Shown here: piece after piece, positions 1 to 9,676 of the stretch
Layout of the letters: each line of letters opens with the position of its first letter
How positions within the stretch are numbered: the stretch's first letter is position 1
Origin: Bisporella sp. PMI_857
Lineage: Eukaryota; Ascomycota; Leotiomycetes; Helotiales; Helotiaceae
NCBI GenBank assembly: GCA_021307315.1
Contig: JAJSPD010000010.1
Coordinates: 372,001 to 436,000, forward strand
DNA length: 64,000 nt
Reading direction: 5' to 3'
The notes under the pieces: generated by a model
Databases searched by the model: none
Seen by the model: the letters and a program-made list of their open reading frames with translations, nothing else
Told to the model about the DNA's origin: nothing
Program-made: the position numbers and the translations under genes

Positions 1-838
1 TCCTGCGTAATCGCATCCAGGGAAGGGCAACGTGAAAAGCAGAAAGGATCAGCAGATAGAAAGCTGGAAGTTTGGTTAAATCAGCGCCGGGAGACGACGG
101 TCCAGATTGATGTCCTAGAGCGCGGGTAAAAAGCCATAGTTCTGGGAAGAAAATAGCTAACACGGTCCAACCTCCGAATCTGTGCAGCATTTCAAAGATG
201 TTATGCCTTTTCGCGCGGATTGTTGGATAGGCGACTATGATCAAAGTCCATAAAATTGAGGTAACAACCATCGAACATGTAATTATGAGAGGATCCGCTA
301 TCCGAAGCGTGATCCACTCCCTTGTGAGAATGGCGGAAACAAGAGTGAAATATAGAACTGAGCATACAGCAGTGCTACTGTGGAGACCTCCATACTCATA
401 TATCTTGGCCAAAGATCTTCGAATCCGCAACGGTGTTGCAAACGGGACGAACCAGCATAGTCTATAAAGAGAATTCAAAACGTACTCCTGTCGTATTAAT
501 ATGGCTATCAGCATGTTGGCTGAAGCAGCCGTCGTCAAGTCCACCAACAGCGGTGAGTATCTCGACCTCCTTTTCATCGTAATAATTTTATGCGCGTGGT
601 ATAGGTTGAAGAGGAAGACCATCAAGAATATTCGCCGATACACTCCAAACACAGTCCATCTTGTGAATCGCAGTATTCGATTTCGCGGGGGCAGCGTATA
701 TTCAGGAATTTCTGCACCAGCATCAGAGGATATTGCAGAAAGCTTTCCCTCTCCATTTTCAAGCTCTGCAAGAAATGGCTCTGCCTCGTTGGCCTCATCT
801 GTCCGATACCGATCCATCTCAATGTCCCTGGCAGCCAT
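1..838 (-). CDS. TmpA-like integral membrane protein, C-terminus cut by window edge
   Basis: The reverse strand is open for 279 codons from an ATG at 838 to the left edge, so the protein is truncated by the window. An acidic N-terminal tail (about 60 residues) leads into hydrophobic segments near residues 66-82, 103-117, 158-172, 186-204, 222-236 and 259-273. Residues 213-223 (NIFEMLHRFGG) and the ALPWMRLRR end resemble the fungal TmpA transmembrane proteins and the membrane region attached to some NRPS-like reductases. TmpA takes part in developmental signalling in Aspergillus; that role is family knowledge and nothing here shows it. The start is the first ATG and the only sensible one before the membrane segments. 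A generic multi-pass protein is the alternative. Coding status is secure, the family name is moderate. Confidence 0.62.
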   Translation of the reverse strand, partial: MAARDIEMDRYRTDEANEAEPFLAELENGEGKLSAISSDAGAEIPEYTLPPRNRILRFTRWTVFGVYRRIFLMVFLFNLYHAHKIITMKRRSRYSPLLVDLTTAASANMLIAILIRQEYVLNSLYRLCWFVPFATPLRIRRSLAKIYEYGGLHSSTAVCSVLYFTLVSAILTREWITLRIADPLIITCSMVVTSILWTLIIVAYPTIRAKRHNIFEMLHRFGGWTVLAIFFPELWLFTRALGHQSGPSSPGADLTKLPAFYLLILSAFHVALPWMRLRR

Positions 839-1740
839 GGTTTGACGGATATCGACCCCGCAGAGTTCCTCAAAATGCCCTCGTACTCGTGAAATCGGGA
901 TGAAGCTCTATCTCTTCATACCATTGAGCGTTTCTCTGCTGGCGCTCTTGTAACCGCACGGTTGAGAGTGAGCCTTCCTTATAACACCGAGCCATTCAGC
1001 GACCCTTCAGGGTCTTCCAGCTTGTCCCTTCGTAACGAGGGACTCGTACAATAACCGACAATAACTGAAACGAAACACTGAAACGATAAGAGAAAGAGAG
1101 GAATGAGATAACCTACATATACGAAGTCTGGTCAATAAAGGAAACTTTAGGGGTTCGGCTGAAAACGCCCAAGAGTCTAGAGGCACCGTGTGGATCTCCC
1201 TCAGCCGCACTTCCTTTTGCCACAAGAACACCACATTTTGCATTGCACGGTTTCATTTTCATCCTCGACTTATATCAGTAATTGATCTTCGTTCTCCTTT
1301 CAGATGTAGACGGTGGAATGGCAGAAGCGTAATGTATACTATCATTATTGTTTCTTGCCGTCTAGAGTTGCTTCAATTTGTTATAGTTTGATGAAAACTT
1401 TCATGGGGAGCGACTCCTAGTTGGACATCGTGGTTTTGTACACCAAGTGGTAATAAGAGTAACCTGTCGAACCTGGGTAAAAGTGGAAAGGAGCACGGTT
1501 GATGTTAATTGTTGAGACTGCCAGCCATATTGGACTAAGGTTATCGGTTTTGCTTGAAGGTAAGAGGTTTTCCCGAAGGATTAGAATCTCATCAGCTTCT
1601 ACATATCCTTTAACTAAGCATTTCGTGATCATCGCACCCAATAGATTCTGATTACTACAGGATCTAATCATCTATCTATCTTGACAACCCTTCTCCAAGG
1701 GTCTCATTAATATTCGCAACTCCGCGATTTCAAAGGAGCC
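839..1740. other. Intergenic, upstream of the TmpA-like gene
   Basis: About 0.9 kb between the TmpA-like start (reverse) and the first proposed exon of the next gene (forward). It would contain both promoters. I see only short chance open frames and no repeat or RNA gene. Confidence 0.5.
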
Positions 1741-2858
1741 ATGCACCAGTCCCTCGCGATGCTTGGCGCGATTCGTGACCATGGAACCGTGGCTATATCC
1801 TTATCATTATTTATCTCCTTTATTAGTCCTCATTGGTTAGATACTTCAATATCTTTCGCTTTTATCAGGCTGGCTCATCCAAAAGGCAAAGGTGGTTAGC
1901 AGTGGCGTTTGGCCATCAATACGATTTAGGAAGTTTGAATTCTTCAATGCTAGTAGATGGTCGAATGGGTGTAACTATGTAAGATGAGGAGAGCTCGCCC
2001 GAAGCCAAGCTTTGGTATGATCTGATTTGCCAAGTTGAGACCTAAGATACAATTCCTTTGCCTTTTGGTTCTTTTAGTTTTCGAGTCCCCCAAGGATTAT
2101 AAACTACTACCCTTATTTTGACTTCGAGACTTGGAGACTTCATGATGTGACTCCTAAGCCTCATACTTGTGCAGAGTTCACTCTGGCCATCCCAATAGCA
2201 GATCCACCACTTGATCGAAGAAACATAGCTCGTACCTTTTCTAAGATCCGTGGCGATATCGTCTTGGAGTCAGCAACAGTCAGCCCGGATGAGATGCAAA
2301 GAGCCAACAAACTGAAAAGGAATAAAGGAATAGTTGATAGCACCGACCGGGGTAAGAGAGAGTCTTCTGATAGTCTGATGAGTCCAGCTGGAATAGAAAG
2401 AGAAATGGAGATATAGAAGTTACAATGAAATGGAGCAAAAGGGGAGACTTCGAGCATTTGAACAAGGATGTGGAGTGGCACGGGAGAGCGAATCGCCAAT
2501 TTGAAGGCAGCATCCAGAATGGGTAAATAAAGAAGTTATATCACAAGAAAAGAGGAGCGAAATTCCTGCATTTGACGCTGTTAAGGACTCAAGTGGCAAT
2601 GAAAAGAGGGCAGATGACCCGTTTGGCCAATATCCGGGTAAAAAAATTGAAGGATCAGGGGCAGATGTTGCATTGCACAAGAAGCAAGCAGAGGAAAGAG
2701 ACGATACTGTTGAGCCAAGTAGAAAGGATGAGAGAGACAGTAGAGCAAACCAAACTCCCGCTTCCGATTCGGTACAAGATCCATCTGAATCTAGAAAGAG
2801 AGCTGAAAACCAGGGCGATATATATTGGAGCAAAAGGGTTTGGCCACTTGAAGGCTGA
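1741..2858 (+). CDS. Unrecognised protein, five-exon model (about 262 aa)
   Basis: Proposed exons are 1741-1774, 1869-1978, 2078-2351, 2417-2522 and 2594-2858 (stop at 2856-2858). All four junctions have GT...AG ends and all phases agree (1, 0, 1, 2). Exon 2 opens with RWLIQKAKVVSSGVWPS across the first junction, exon 3 carries IINYYPYFDFETWRLHDV, and the last exon is a long hydrophilic, acidic/basic tail ending YWSKRVWPLEG. A related string, MKWSKRGDFEHL, occurs in exon 4, so the protein may hold a degenerate internal repeat. Exon 1 (MHQSLAMLGAI) is the weakest part: reading on past its donor gives a short hydrophobic ORF, so the true start may lie elsewhere. I recognise no domain. The main alternative is that exons 2-3 are real and the 3' half is assembled differently. 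Confidence 0.42.
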
Positions 2859-3918
2859 TGGTAAGAACTGCCAGCGCTTTGGACGAAAAGTGTGACTATT
2901 CAGGCAAGCGCTAAACGGAATACGTCCAACATGAAAGGAGGACAGAAGATTCAAGCAGAAATGTATCCAATTTGAACGCCGGTGGAACGTGGTTCTAAAT
3001 GACGCTGTCTGTTTTATATTTGGAGTGATTACCTTGTACTTAGTTTTTTCGCTGCCCACAAAGGAGATCAAGCGCGGGGCTATCAATGTAGTTTCCACTT
3101 CTCCTTTCACGAGTATCTTTTTTTGGCGGCTCGCTCAGATGCTGCACAAACTGTTCACCTATATATTCACCGTCGTAAGTATTCAGCATTGCTCCAAGAT
3201 ACCCAGCAATATGTTCACTTTCAAAGCCTGGATCAGGTCAAGTAGTTACTTTAGCAACTTGTCTACCAGATACGACACGAAAGCAAACACCAAAGTGGCT
3301 CAGTTGGATGAGTTCTGCAACAGATAACATGCATAGTTATTGGATAATTACAAGGTCGCTACTTATGGTTATTTCTTTTGTGGGTTTCCCCTGCTCCTGG
3401 GAATTTCGAGGGCATGAAATGCTGGTTGGCAAACGTTGATCTCACTTGTTGCTCATAAACATTTTCTGTTCGTTGGGAGCCCCTGGTTCACTTTGGGGGT
3501 TTTAGTATATTGATATCTTAATTTACTATTATTTATGAAGATCCAATGGCCAAGCGTGTGTTGATGAAAACTTTCAAGATGCACAATGGCTTGAAGTGGA
3601 GAGGGAGGGAACGGAAATACAGTTGCTAATGTGGCACGTCAAAGTATCGAGGCATAAGCAGATATCAAGTTTGATAAATGAAGACCATGTTTTAATGAAA
3701 CCCCAAACGCCCTGCGCCTTTTTCCCATGCGCACTATCCAAAAAAATCCTTGTCCTTAACTCCACCCTATCTAAACTTATCACACCGCAAATGGGGTCGC
3801 TAGTGTAGGCTTGGTTCCTTCGTCAAACTGAGCCTAGGTGTTCTTGTTGCTAATATATGAACATCGCCCATGTCAAAAGTTGGACTGAATTTCCCTAGTT
3901 TCTTTTATGTACCATATT
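2859..3918. other. Intergenic, no convincing gene
   Basis: Lies between the five-exon gene and the 3' end of the secreted repeat protein. A forward open frame at 2989-3327 has one hydrophobic stretch (AVCFIFGVITLYLVF) but no ATG at its head and no family resemblance. I treat it as unproven. Confidence 0.4.
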
Positions 3919-4983
3919 TTAGTCGATGATTGGGCTCTCCCCATTTGTGCCCTCTTGGGCTGGGCCCTGGGACCCAGGTGTATGACCTTGTCTACCCTGA
4001 TCACCCTTGCTTCCCTGACTGCCGAATCGTCCTGGTCCACCACCATTCGGCATAAAACTATTAGGTATAAAGCCATTCGGTCCTCCTCTGGGTCCTCCGC
4101 GGCCTGGCCCTCCATGGTGGCTGCCGTGTTCCGGATCACGAACCTTTATGGTCTCCCATTCTTCTGCTCGACGTTGATGTCCGTGTGGTTCTCCATCGCC
4201 TTGGTGGTGAAATCGACCAGCACCACCTCGGTAAGGGCCGTCAAAGTATTCATGTCGACTTGGCGGCCCATATGGTCCTCCAGGACCACTGAATCGGCTT
4301 GGAGGTCCATGTCTGCTTGGAGATCCATGTCGCCCCCAAGAGCCCCCATGGCGACTTGGAGATCCATGTCGACCTTGAGAGCCTCCCCATCGGCTTGGGG
4401 AACCGTGCCGACCTCGTGACCCGCCCCATCGGCTTGGAGATCCATGTCGCCCCCAAGAGCCCCCATGGTGACTTGGAGATCCATGTCGGCCTCGAGAGCC
4501 TCCCCATCGGCTTGGAGATCCATGTCGCCCCCAAGAGCCCCCATGGTGACTTGGAGATCCATGCCGGCCTCGAGAGCCTCCCCATCGGCTTGGAGATCCA
4601 TGTCGCCCCCAAGAGCCCCCATGGCGACTTGGAGATCCATGTCGGCCTCGAGAGCCTCCCCATCGACTTGGAGATCCATGTCGCCCCCAAGAGCCCCCAT
4701 GGCGACTTGGAGAACCATGTCGACCTCGAGAACCACTAAATCGGCCTAGAGATTCATGCCCTCCACCAGGTCCGTGGCGATTACGCGATCTTCCTCGAGC
4801 ACTTTCAATTTTGTCACCAAGCAACTCACCATGTGGCTTGAAACCTCCAGGAGGACCATGGGGTGCCGGAGGCAATACTTCTATAGTTTCTAGTGATTGC
4901 TCCGGTGCGGAGTTTGGTGGAGCTGCTAATCCGACTGAAGTAAATGCAAGAATGCAAGCAGCGACATAAGGTGTGAAGTGCAT
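3919..4983 (-). CDS. Secreted Gly/His/Ser/Arg-rich tandem-repeat protein
   Basis: Single-exon gene of 354 aa. Residues 1-20 form a clear secretion signal (MHFTPYVAACILAFTSVGLA, likely cut after LAA or GLA). Residues 21-86 are a Pro/Gly-rich spacer. Residues 87-229 are eleven perfect-length 13-residue units of the form GRHGSPSR(H/W)GGS(W/R). The tail (230-354) is rich in Gly, Pro, His and Asn. There is no cysteine outside the signal, no GPI-anchor tail and no transmembrane span after the signal, so a cell-wall or extracellular protein is the natural inference. Kex2-type dibasic sites do not separate the units, so it is not a typical Kex2-processed repeat protein. It has a good TATA box and a CAA-rich leader upstream. 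Function unknown; a disordered wall or secreted matrix component, or an effector, are both open. Confidence 0.85.
   Translation of the reverse strand: MHFTPYVAACILAFTSVGLAAPPNSAPEQSLETIEVLPPAPHGPPGGFKPHGELLGDKIESARGRSRNRHGPGGGHESLGRFSGSRGRHGSPSRHGGSWGRHGSPSRWGGSRGRHGSPSRHGGSWGRHGSPSRWGGSRGRHGSPSHHGGSWGRHGSPSRWGGSRGRHGSPSHHGGSWGRHGSPSRWGGSRGRHGSPSRWGGSQGRHGSPSRHGGSWGRHGSPSRHGPPSRFSGPGGPYGPPSRHEYFDGPYRGGAGRFHHQGDGEPHGHQRRAEEWETIKVRDPEHGSHHGGPGRGGPRGGPNGFIPNSFMPNGGGPGRFGSQGSKGDQGRQGHTPGSQGPAQEGTNGESPIID
4297..4725 (-). repeat. Eleven 39-bp tandem repeats inside the secreted protein gene
   Basis: Each 39-bp unit encodes one 13-residue repeat. Units alternate between an HGGSW form and a WGGSR form for the first eight copies, giving a 78-bp higher-order period. 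Units 9-11 break the alternation (WGGSQ, HGGSW, then a last unit ending HGPPS). Because 39 is a multiple of three, copy-number change by slippage or unequal crossing-over keeps the frame. Confidence 0.93.
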
Positions 4984-5197
4984 GATGAGAATTTTGATGA
5001 AAGCGCTTTTGATAAACTTTTAAACACGACCAAAAGAAACTGACAAAGGAAATTGACAAAAAGAATAGATTGGGGAACACACAGTCGCGTTAAGCTGTTG
5101 TGTTGTTGTAGATCGCAAAGTGAACAGATCAGAGTTTGTTTGAGTCTTGAATGATGATTGTTATTTGACGATGAGTGACAAGACTTCTAGGATCGTA

Positions 5198-5205
5198 CTT
5201 ATATA
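5198..5205 (-). promoter_or_regulatory. TATA box of the secreted repeat-protein gene
   Basis: TATATAAG on the reverse strand, about 215 nt upstream of the ATG. It is followed by a CA/A-rich stretch typical of a fungal 5' leader, which puts transcription start near 5170 and a leader of roughly 190 nt. A strong TATA fits a highly expressed or inducible gene. Confidence 0.6.
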
Positions 5206-5835
5206 ACGATTTATGGAGGTATATCCGAAGTGCAGCAACGATTATTCACCCATCCTACAGGTTTTCAGAAGGCTACATTGCTGTGTTCCTCCATCCTCCA
5301 AGACACAGAAATGAGACTAGCGGAGATGGCGAAGTTGGGACCGTGGAGTCCGAGCAGGGTTTTCCTTCAGCATTGAAAGTGGGTAGGTTCGTCTTATAAT
5401 CGATCCAGAGTGTCGATTAATACCCTTTACACTGATATGTTACCCCCTCATACAAGTTCAGTCATCCAAGCTCAGGAGCCGTAGAACAGTGGAATGGAGC
5501 ATTTCAGAGAAGAAAGGCCTGTATGTGATAAGTATAGGCAGAGCTGGCATCATAGTATCCCTAGACGTCTTCTCAACGCAGTCAAGTGACTACATCGCTC
5601 ATCACGGCTCATCAAAGAGCAAATGATAAAATCCGCGTTCCTTTTAACCGTTCTAGTTGAATATCCTTAAGGAGCGGTTCACCGCAATTAATGTTGTATT
5701 CAGATGTGGCTTTGGATATCGCATCTCACTCCGTGAGCCTTTAGCGACTTGGCTCTTGCCAGCCCCGCTTAATTCTCCAAATGCAGCAAAGTTCTCAAAT
5801 AAAATTTAAGCTTAAATAGTCGGCGCCGCCTTCCT
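5206..5835. other. Intergenic, upstream of the secreted repeat protein
   Basis: Promoter-side sequence of the repeat-protein gene. No other feature seen. Confidence 0.4.
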
Positions 5836-6146
5836 TCAGCAATCTTGTTCTCTACGGTGTGATCCTTTTTGAGGCTGTGCGAGCATATTGTGGACTTCTT
5901 TCAGCATCCTTCGAATCCTCAGTTCATGAAACTCAGCCATCATACCAAGTTTGTCATTCATCAGAAAAGGTCCACTCTGAAACGGCGTGAGTAATACTTA
6001 ATAGGCTCCCTCCCTTATGAACTAATACCTAGGGTGGAAGAGCCTCTTCCTCTCTCTTTCCTCTCTTTTACGCTCTGCAATGCTAGCTTGGAACATTCAT
6101 CGGAATTCTGCTGTGATATGATTCGGGGATGTTCCAACTTAGAGCT
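5836..6146 (-). CDS. Possible 3' exons of an unknown gene or gene relic
   Basis: Two reverse-strand blocks join in phase. 6146-6072 (25 codons) ends at a GTAAAAG donor. 5976-5836 (47 codons with stop) begins after a TTTCAG acceptor. The second block is a helical, charged sequence containing MAEFHELRIRRMLKEVHNM. An in-frame stop lies just above 6146, so an upstream exon is needed, and I could not find one with good splice signals. It may be the tail of a real gene or the remains of one. No family recognised. Confidence 0.22.
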
Positions 6147-7809
6147 CTTTAATTATAAGCACAACATGTATCCTCAACCAGCCAATACCCAAGTGAATAT
6201 AGAAATTTTATACTATCTTTCTGTACGTATATTGCTAAATGATTGGTGTGCTTGCAACAATGATATGGTGATTAGCCTCATCCTTGATATTGATTATAGG
6301 CTTAACTCTACGATATTTTTCTTCCATGACATTTTCGTTAACACTTAGTAATCCATAATTCAACGATTATTTTTCAATAACTATAGACCATCATGCAAAG
6401 ATACACAAAGTGGCACTCATTATTATCGCTTGCAGCCTAGGTTGTTACACTTCATTCTGTCAACACTACTTTATATCGCCTGCTTCGTCACCATTCAGCT
6501 AAGTTTCCTTCATCAAAATTGACTACCATAACACGAACTATGGGGCTTATTATGAAACCATTTAAACTGCTAATATGCATTCAAAGTTCAGGAAACCTAC
6601 AAGCAATCTCATTAGTTAACTCTAGAAGTTCTTGCATCATAATTTCAGTAGGGCGTACATCAATAGCTGATACAAGATGCACATCTCAGAACACTATCAT
6701 TCGAGTCGACCCATACGAGATTCATGCGATCAATACGCACTATTTCAAATAGCATATCGCCCAGATGACATCTAGAAAAAGTGTAAATGGACGTACGGCG
6801 GATTTCCCTTTCAATATGCTATATTTTGTACCCCATTCCCATGACCATTCTAAGCACCGTTGAACTTGTGTCTCTTGCTACATTACATCTGCAACAATGC
6901 GAAAACCATGTGGAGTCTTTGATCTAAGTTATCAAGATTGGCGACTCTAACAAGAATAGGCCGGCCATCATACAACTGTACTGAAGAACGGAATAGGCCT
7001 AAGCCCAGCTATTCTGACACCTATATCGCGAATTAGGCTGGAAAGAGATCTGATCATCTATTGCGAAATCGTAACTCCACAATGTATACCAATTTGTATT
7101 ATGACTATCTTAGTGCATCTGTATAAAAAACCGACATTCATATCCAATACGATTCGATCCAGAATGGTCGACGAATACCAAGCAAGAAAAAAGCACGTAC
7201 CTTTCTTGCGGGATGAGGACCCGCCATTGGAATACACTAAGCGAGATTGTTGTTATCATTTTTAGGAATATTTGCTTCCCAACTCAGAACGCCCAGTTAT
7301 TGAGCTCCACGTAAGGCTTAGAAACAACTCAACCATTACTGCTGACTTACAGGGACCAAAATACATATCAATCCTGCTGCTTACACATAATTGGACTTTA
7401 GGTTGCTGGAAATAGGGCGAGGGATCTGAAATTTGTCAACGGTTAGGTCATTATCGGTACTAAAGATAAAATGGCTCCATGGCGTATGTGAGGCGCTGTC
7501 CTGATATTAAATGTATTGCTTTTAGCCTTGACTTGAAGACAGTGTTTGAACTAGAGTACATCTTTAGGAGATACTCGTAATGGTTAAGAAGAGGGTGGCG
7601 GTTTCATCTTTGGGACAATAAGCAACTGTCGTAAGAATGAATCATCGAAGAGAAGCCTATCGTTATTACATCAACAATCATCATTGAGGCATAAAATCAA
7701 CCTCGTAATGGCGATACTCGCGAGATTCGGCTTACACGGTCTTCGTGTAAATATAGCATACGTAAACGCTTCGTATTGCTTTGCTATCCGCCACTCATCA
7801 CGGTAAGCG
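6147..7809. other. AT-rich gene-free stretch
   Basis: About 1.7 kb of AT-rich sequence dense in stops in all frames. I see no RNA gene, no terminal repeats and no recognisable transposon protein. Confidence 0.45.
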
Positions 7810-8492
7810 ATGAAACATATCGCCTTGTACAACCACGGAAATGAAAAGGAGCAAAATGATACGTCCCTGCAGCCGCCGACGCAGGTATTTAATATTCACA
7901 AAGACAAAATATTTCGCAGAACTCCTTTGAACAACTTAGCAGCTAGCCATTCACACACCTTCCATCTCCTTACTTCGTACTCTCACTATGTGCCACTATA
8001 TCTTCTTCTTAGATTGCAGAACTGGGGAGCATCCTTATGAAGGAGAATGGCAACCTCAACAGATCTGCAACCTTGTAGGTCGTGATGGTCAATGCAAGGG
8101 GAGGGTGACCTCTGTGACTCAAACATCTGGCAGAATGTGTCGAGCATGCTACAGATACAACCTTTAGCCGACGGAGATATCCAACGCTGGAAAATATTTC
8201 ACGTACTGAGCTAGTACTCTGAGAGTAATGCTCGAGCATGCAGAGGCGCGATGTATCACAGAAACCCATTAAGGATGTTCTCGATATCTACCAACGGATG
8301 TTTCAGGAGCTTCGGCCAGAACTGGGACCGCATCGCCTTGATCCCACCATCCAGGAAATGCTGCTCGAGATGTCCCATGATGCTTTAGGACAGGTCTTTT
8401 ATCTCTCGTCACTTTTCAGCATCCTGTTTTCGAACCATCCAACTATTATGAACGATAATCAAGTACTACAAGGGAATAGATACGAGGACTAA
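7810..8492 (+). CDS. Tentative three-exon small protein (about 130 aa)
   Basis: Model: exons 7810-7884, 8013-8074 and 8237-8492, with phases 0 and 2 agreeing. The introns have a GTATTT donor with a TTCTTCTTAG acceptor, then a GTAGGT donor with a CTCGAG acceptor. Most of the last exon reads as amphipathic helix, including KPIKDVLDIYQRMFQELRPE. A competing reading of 8013-8175 in another frame is Cys-rich (ICNLVGRDGQCKG ... MCRACYRY) and looks like a zinc-binding fragment. The two cannot both be coding. No homologue recognised; the whole locus could be a decayed gene in the AT-rich block. Confidence 0.24.
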
Positions 8493-9434
8493 ACCAAGAC
8501 CCGAATTCTAAACAACATTGTTGAAAGGGGAAATCAATAGAGGAGAGCGAACTTAGGCAGAAGGCATAATTTCCTAAAGCAAGCAAGGGGAAGGGCAAAG
8601 AGGCTCTTATGGATTGTGATTATATCTACACTAATGTTGAGCATTTGGACTCTGTCATTCTATTTGTTCTGGCTATCATTTTTTTCACTACCTTACACAT
8701 TTTTCTTTTCTCCACCAAAGCATATTTGAATGTCAAAAGTTGTTATACTGCATGTATGCCCGAAATCTACTAATGAATACCACTGCTACCACCTCTACCG
8801 TATCGTAAACAAACATATCCCCTTATTGTTAGAAACGCGCCGTTTTTTTACTCTCATACCGGCTATTCTTCCTCAGTTGAGCATGCTGCTCAAATCAATG
8901 GCAAAATTTGAGGGAACATCGAAAATCGGTCTTTTATCAAATCCACATCTTTTGTTATGGATATGGTACTATTTACTTCAATAGCGCCATCAGATAAATA
9001 TATTTAACAACCCTTGATACCCTCGACGAAGTATTACACACCCGCTAAAGAGCCAACAATGTTTCGAGCTCGCTAAAGCCCCTTTTCTTAACCTGGGAAT
9101 ATTTCCATCCGAAAACAGTGCACTGCTAATAAGGTATTGTTTATGTATTATTTAAGGCGTTTCATCTCTACAGAGACATTTAAGAACCTAGATCGATATA
9201 TTTTTCTCTACATAATTTTTCCATCGCTGCACTTTGCAGGAATGAAATGCCGCAGTTTAACAGCTGTGAACTCTCTCGGTCTGAATTACTAAGTTGATTC
9301 TCTAGGTCCGAGGCAGGCTATGTTACTGAAAGTAGGTCCCCTCAATTTCACCAAAATAACATTTTACAATAAACAAATTGTAAAGTCATTTGTGCAAAAG
9401 AATTCCAGTTCTTGACCCGTGCTCAATAATTCTT

Positions 9435-9441
9435 CCACCAA
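9435..9441 (+). promoter_or_regulatory. CCNCCAA motif, candidate galacturonate-responsive element
   Basis: CCACCAA lies 236 bp before the LGD1 ATG. CCNCCAA is the element associated with GaaR-controlled galacturonate genes in Aspergillus and Botrytis. A 7-bp match can occur by chance; its weight comes from sitting upstream of a galacturonate-pathway gene. The extended form with a following T is not matched. Confidence 0.35.
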
Positions 9442-9536
9442 CCAGAGCCCGAAAAAATTAACCCCTCGAAACGGGGTCATCTACCCCACGATGCCGAAGG
9501 ACAACTCCCCAACACTTTAGCTTTTTTCCGGTTGCG

Positions 9537-9545
9537 TATATATAT
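9537..9545 (+). promoter_or_regulatory. TATA-like element of LGD1
   Basis: TATATATAT about 130 bp upstream of the start codon, followed directly by a CT-rich tract, a common fungal core-promoter arrangement. Confidence 0.45.
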
Positions 9546-9676
9546 CTCTCTTTTTCCCTTGGCATAAATTTCCTTTCCTTTTTAATTCTGCATTCTTGGG
9601 GCTTCCATTGATTGGTTATCATCCCTCTTTTTCACGAAGAATTTTAGCATAAGTTCATTTCACACAGCGTAACATC

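Larger units (their letters stand above)
8493..9676. other. Intergenic, ends in the LGD1 promoter
   Basis: The first part is AT-rich with no coding signal. The last 250 bp hold promoter elements listed separately and a pyrimidine-rich stretch before the LGD1 start. Confidence 0.45.

Noticed and set aside
4146..4736. 196-codon second reverse frame through the repeat array
   Set aside because: It is a by-product of the 39-bp repeat. It has no signal peptide, and the true frame has a signal, TATA box and leader.
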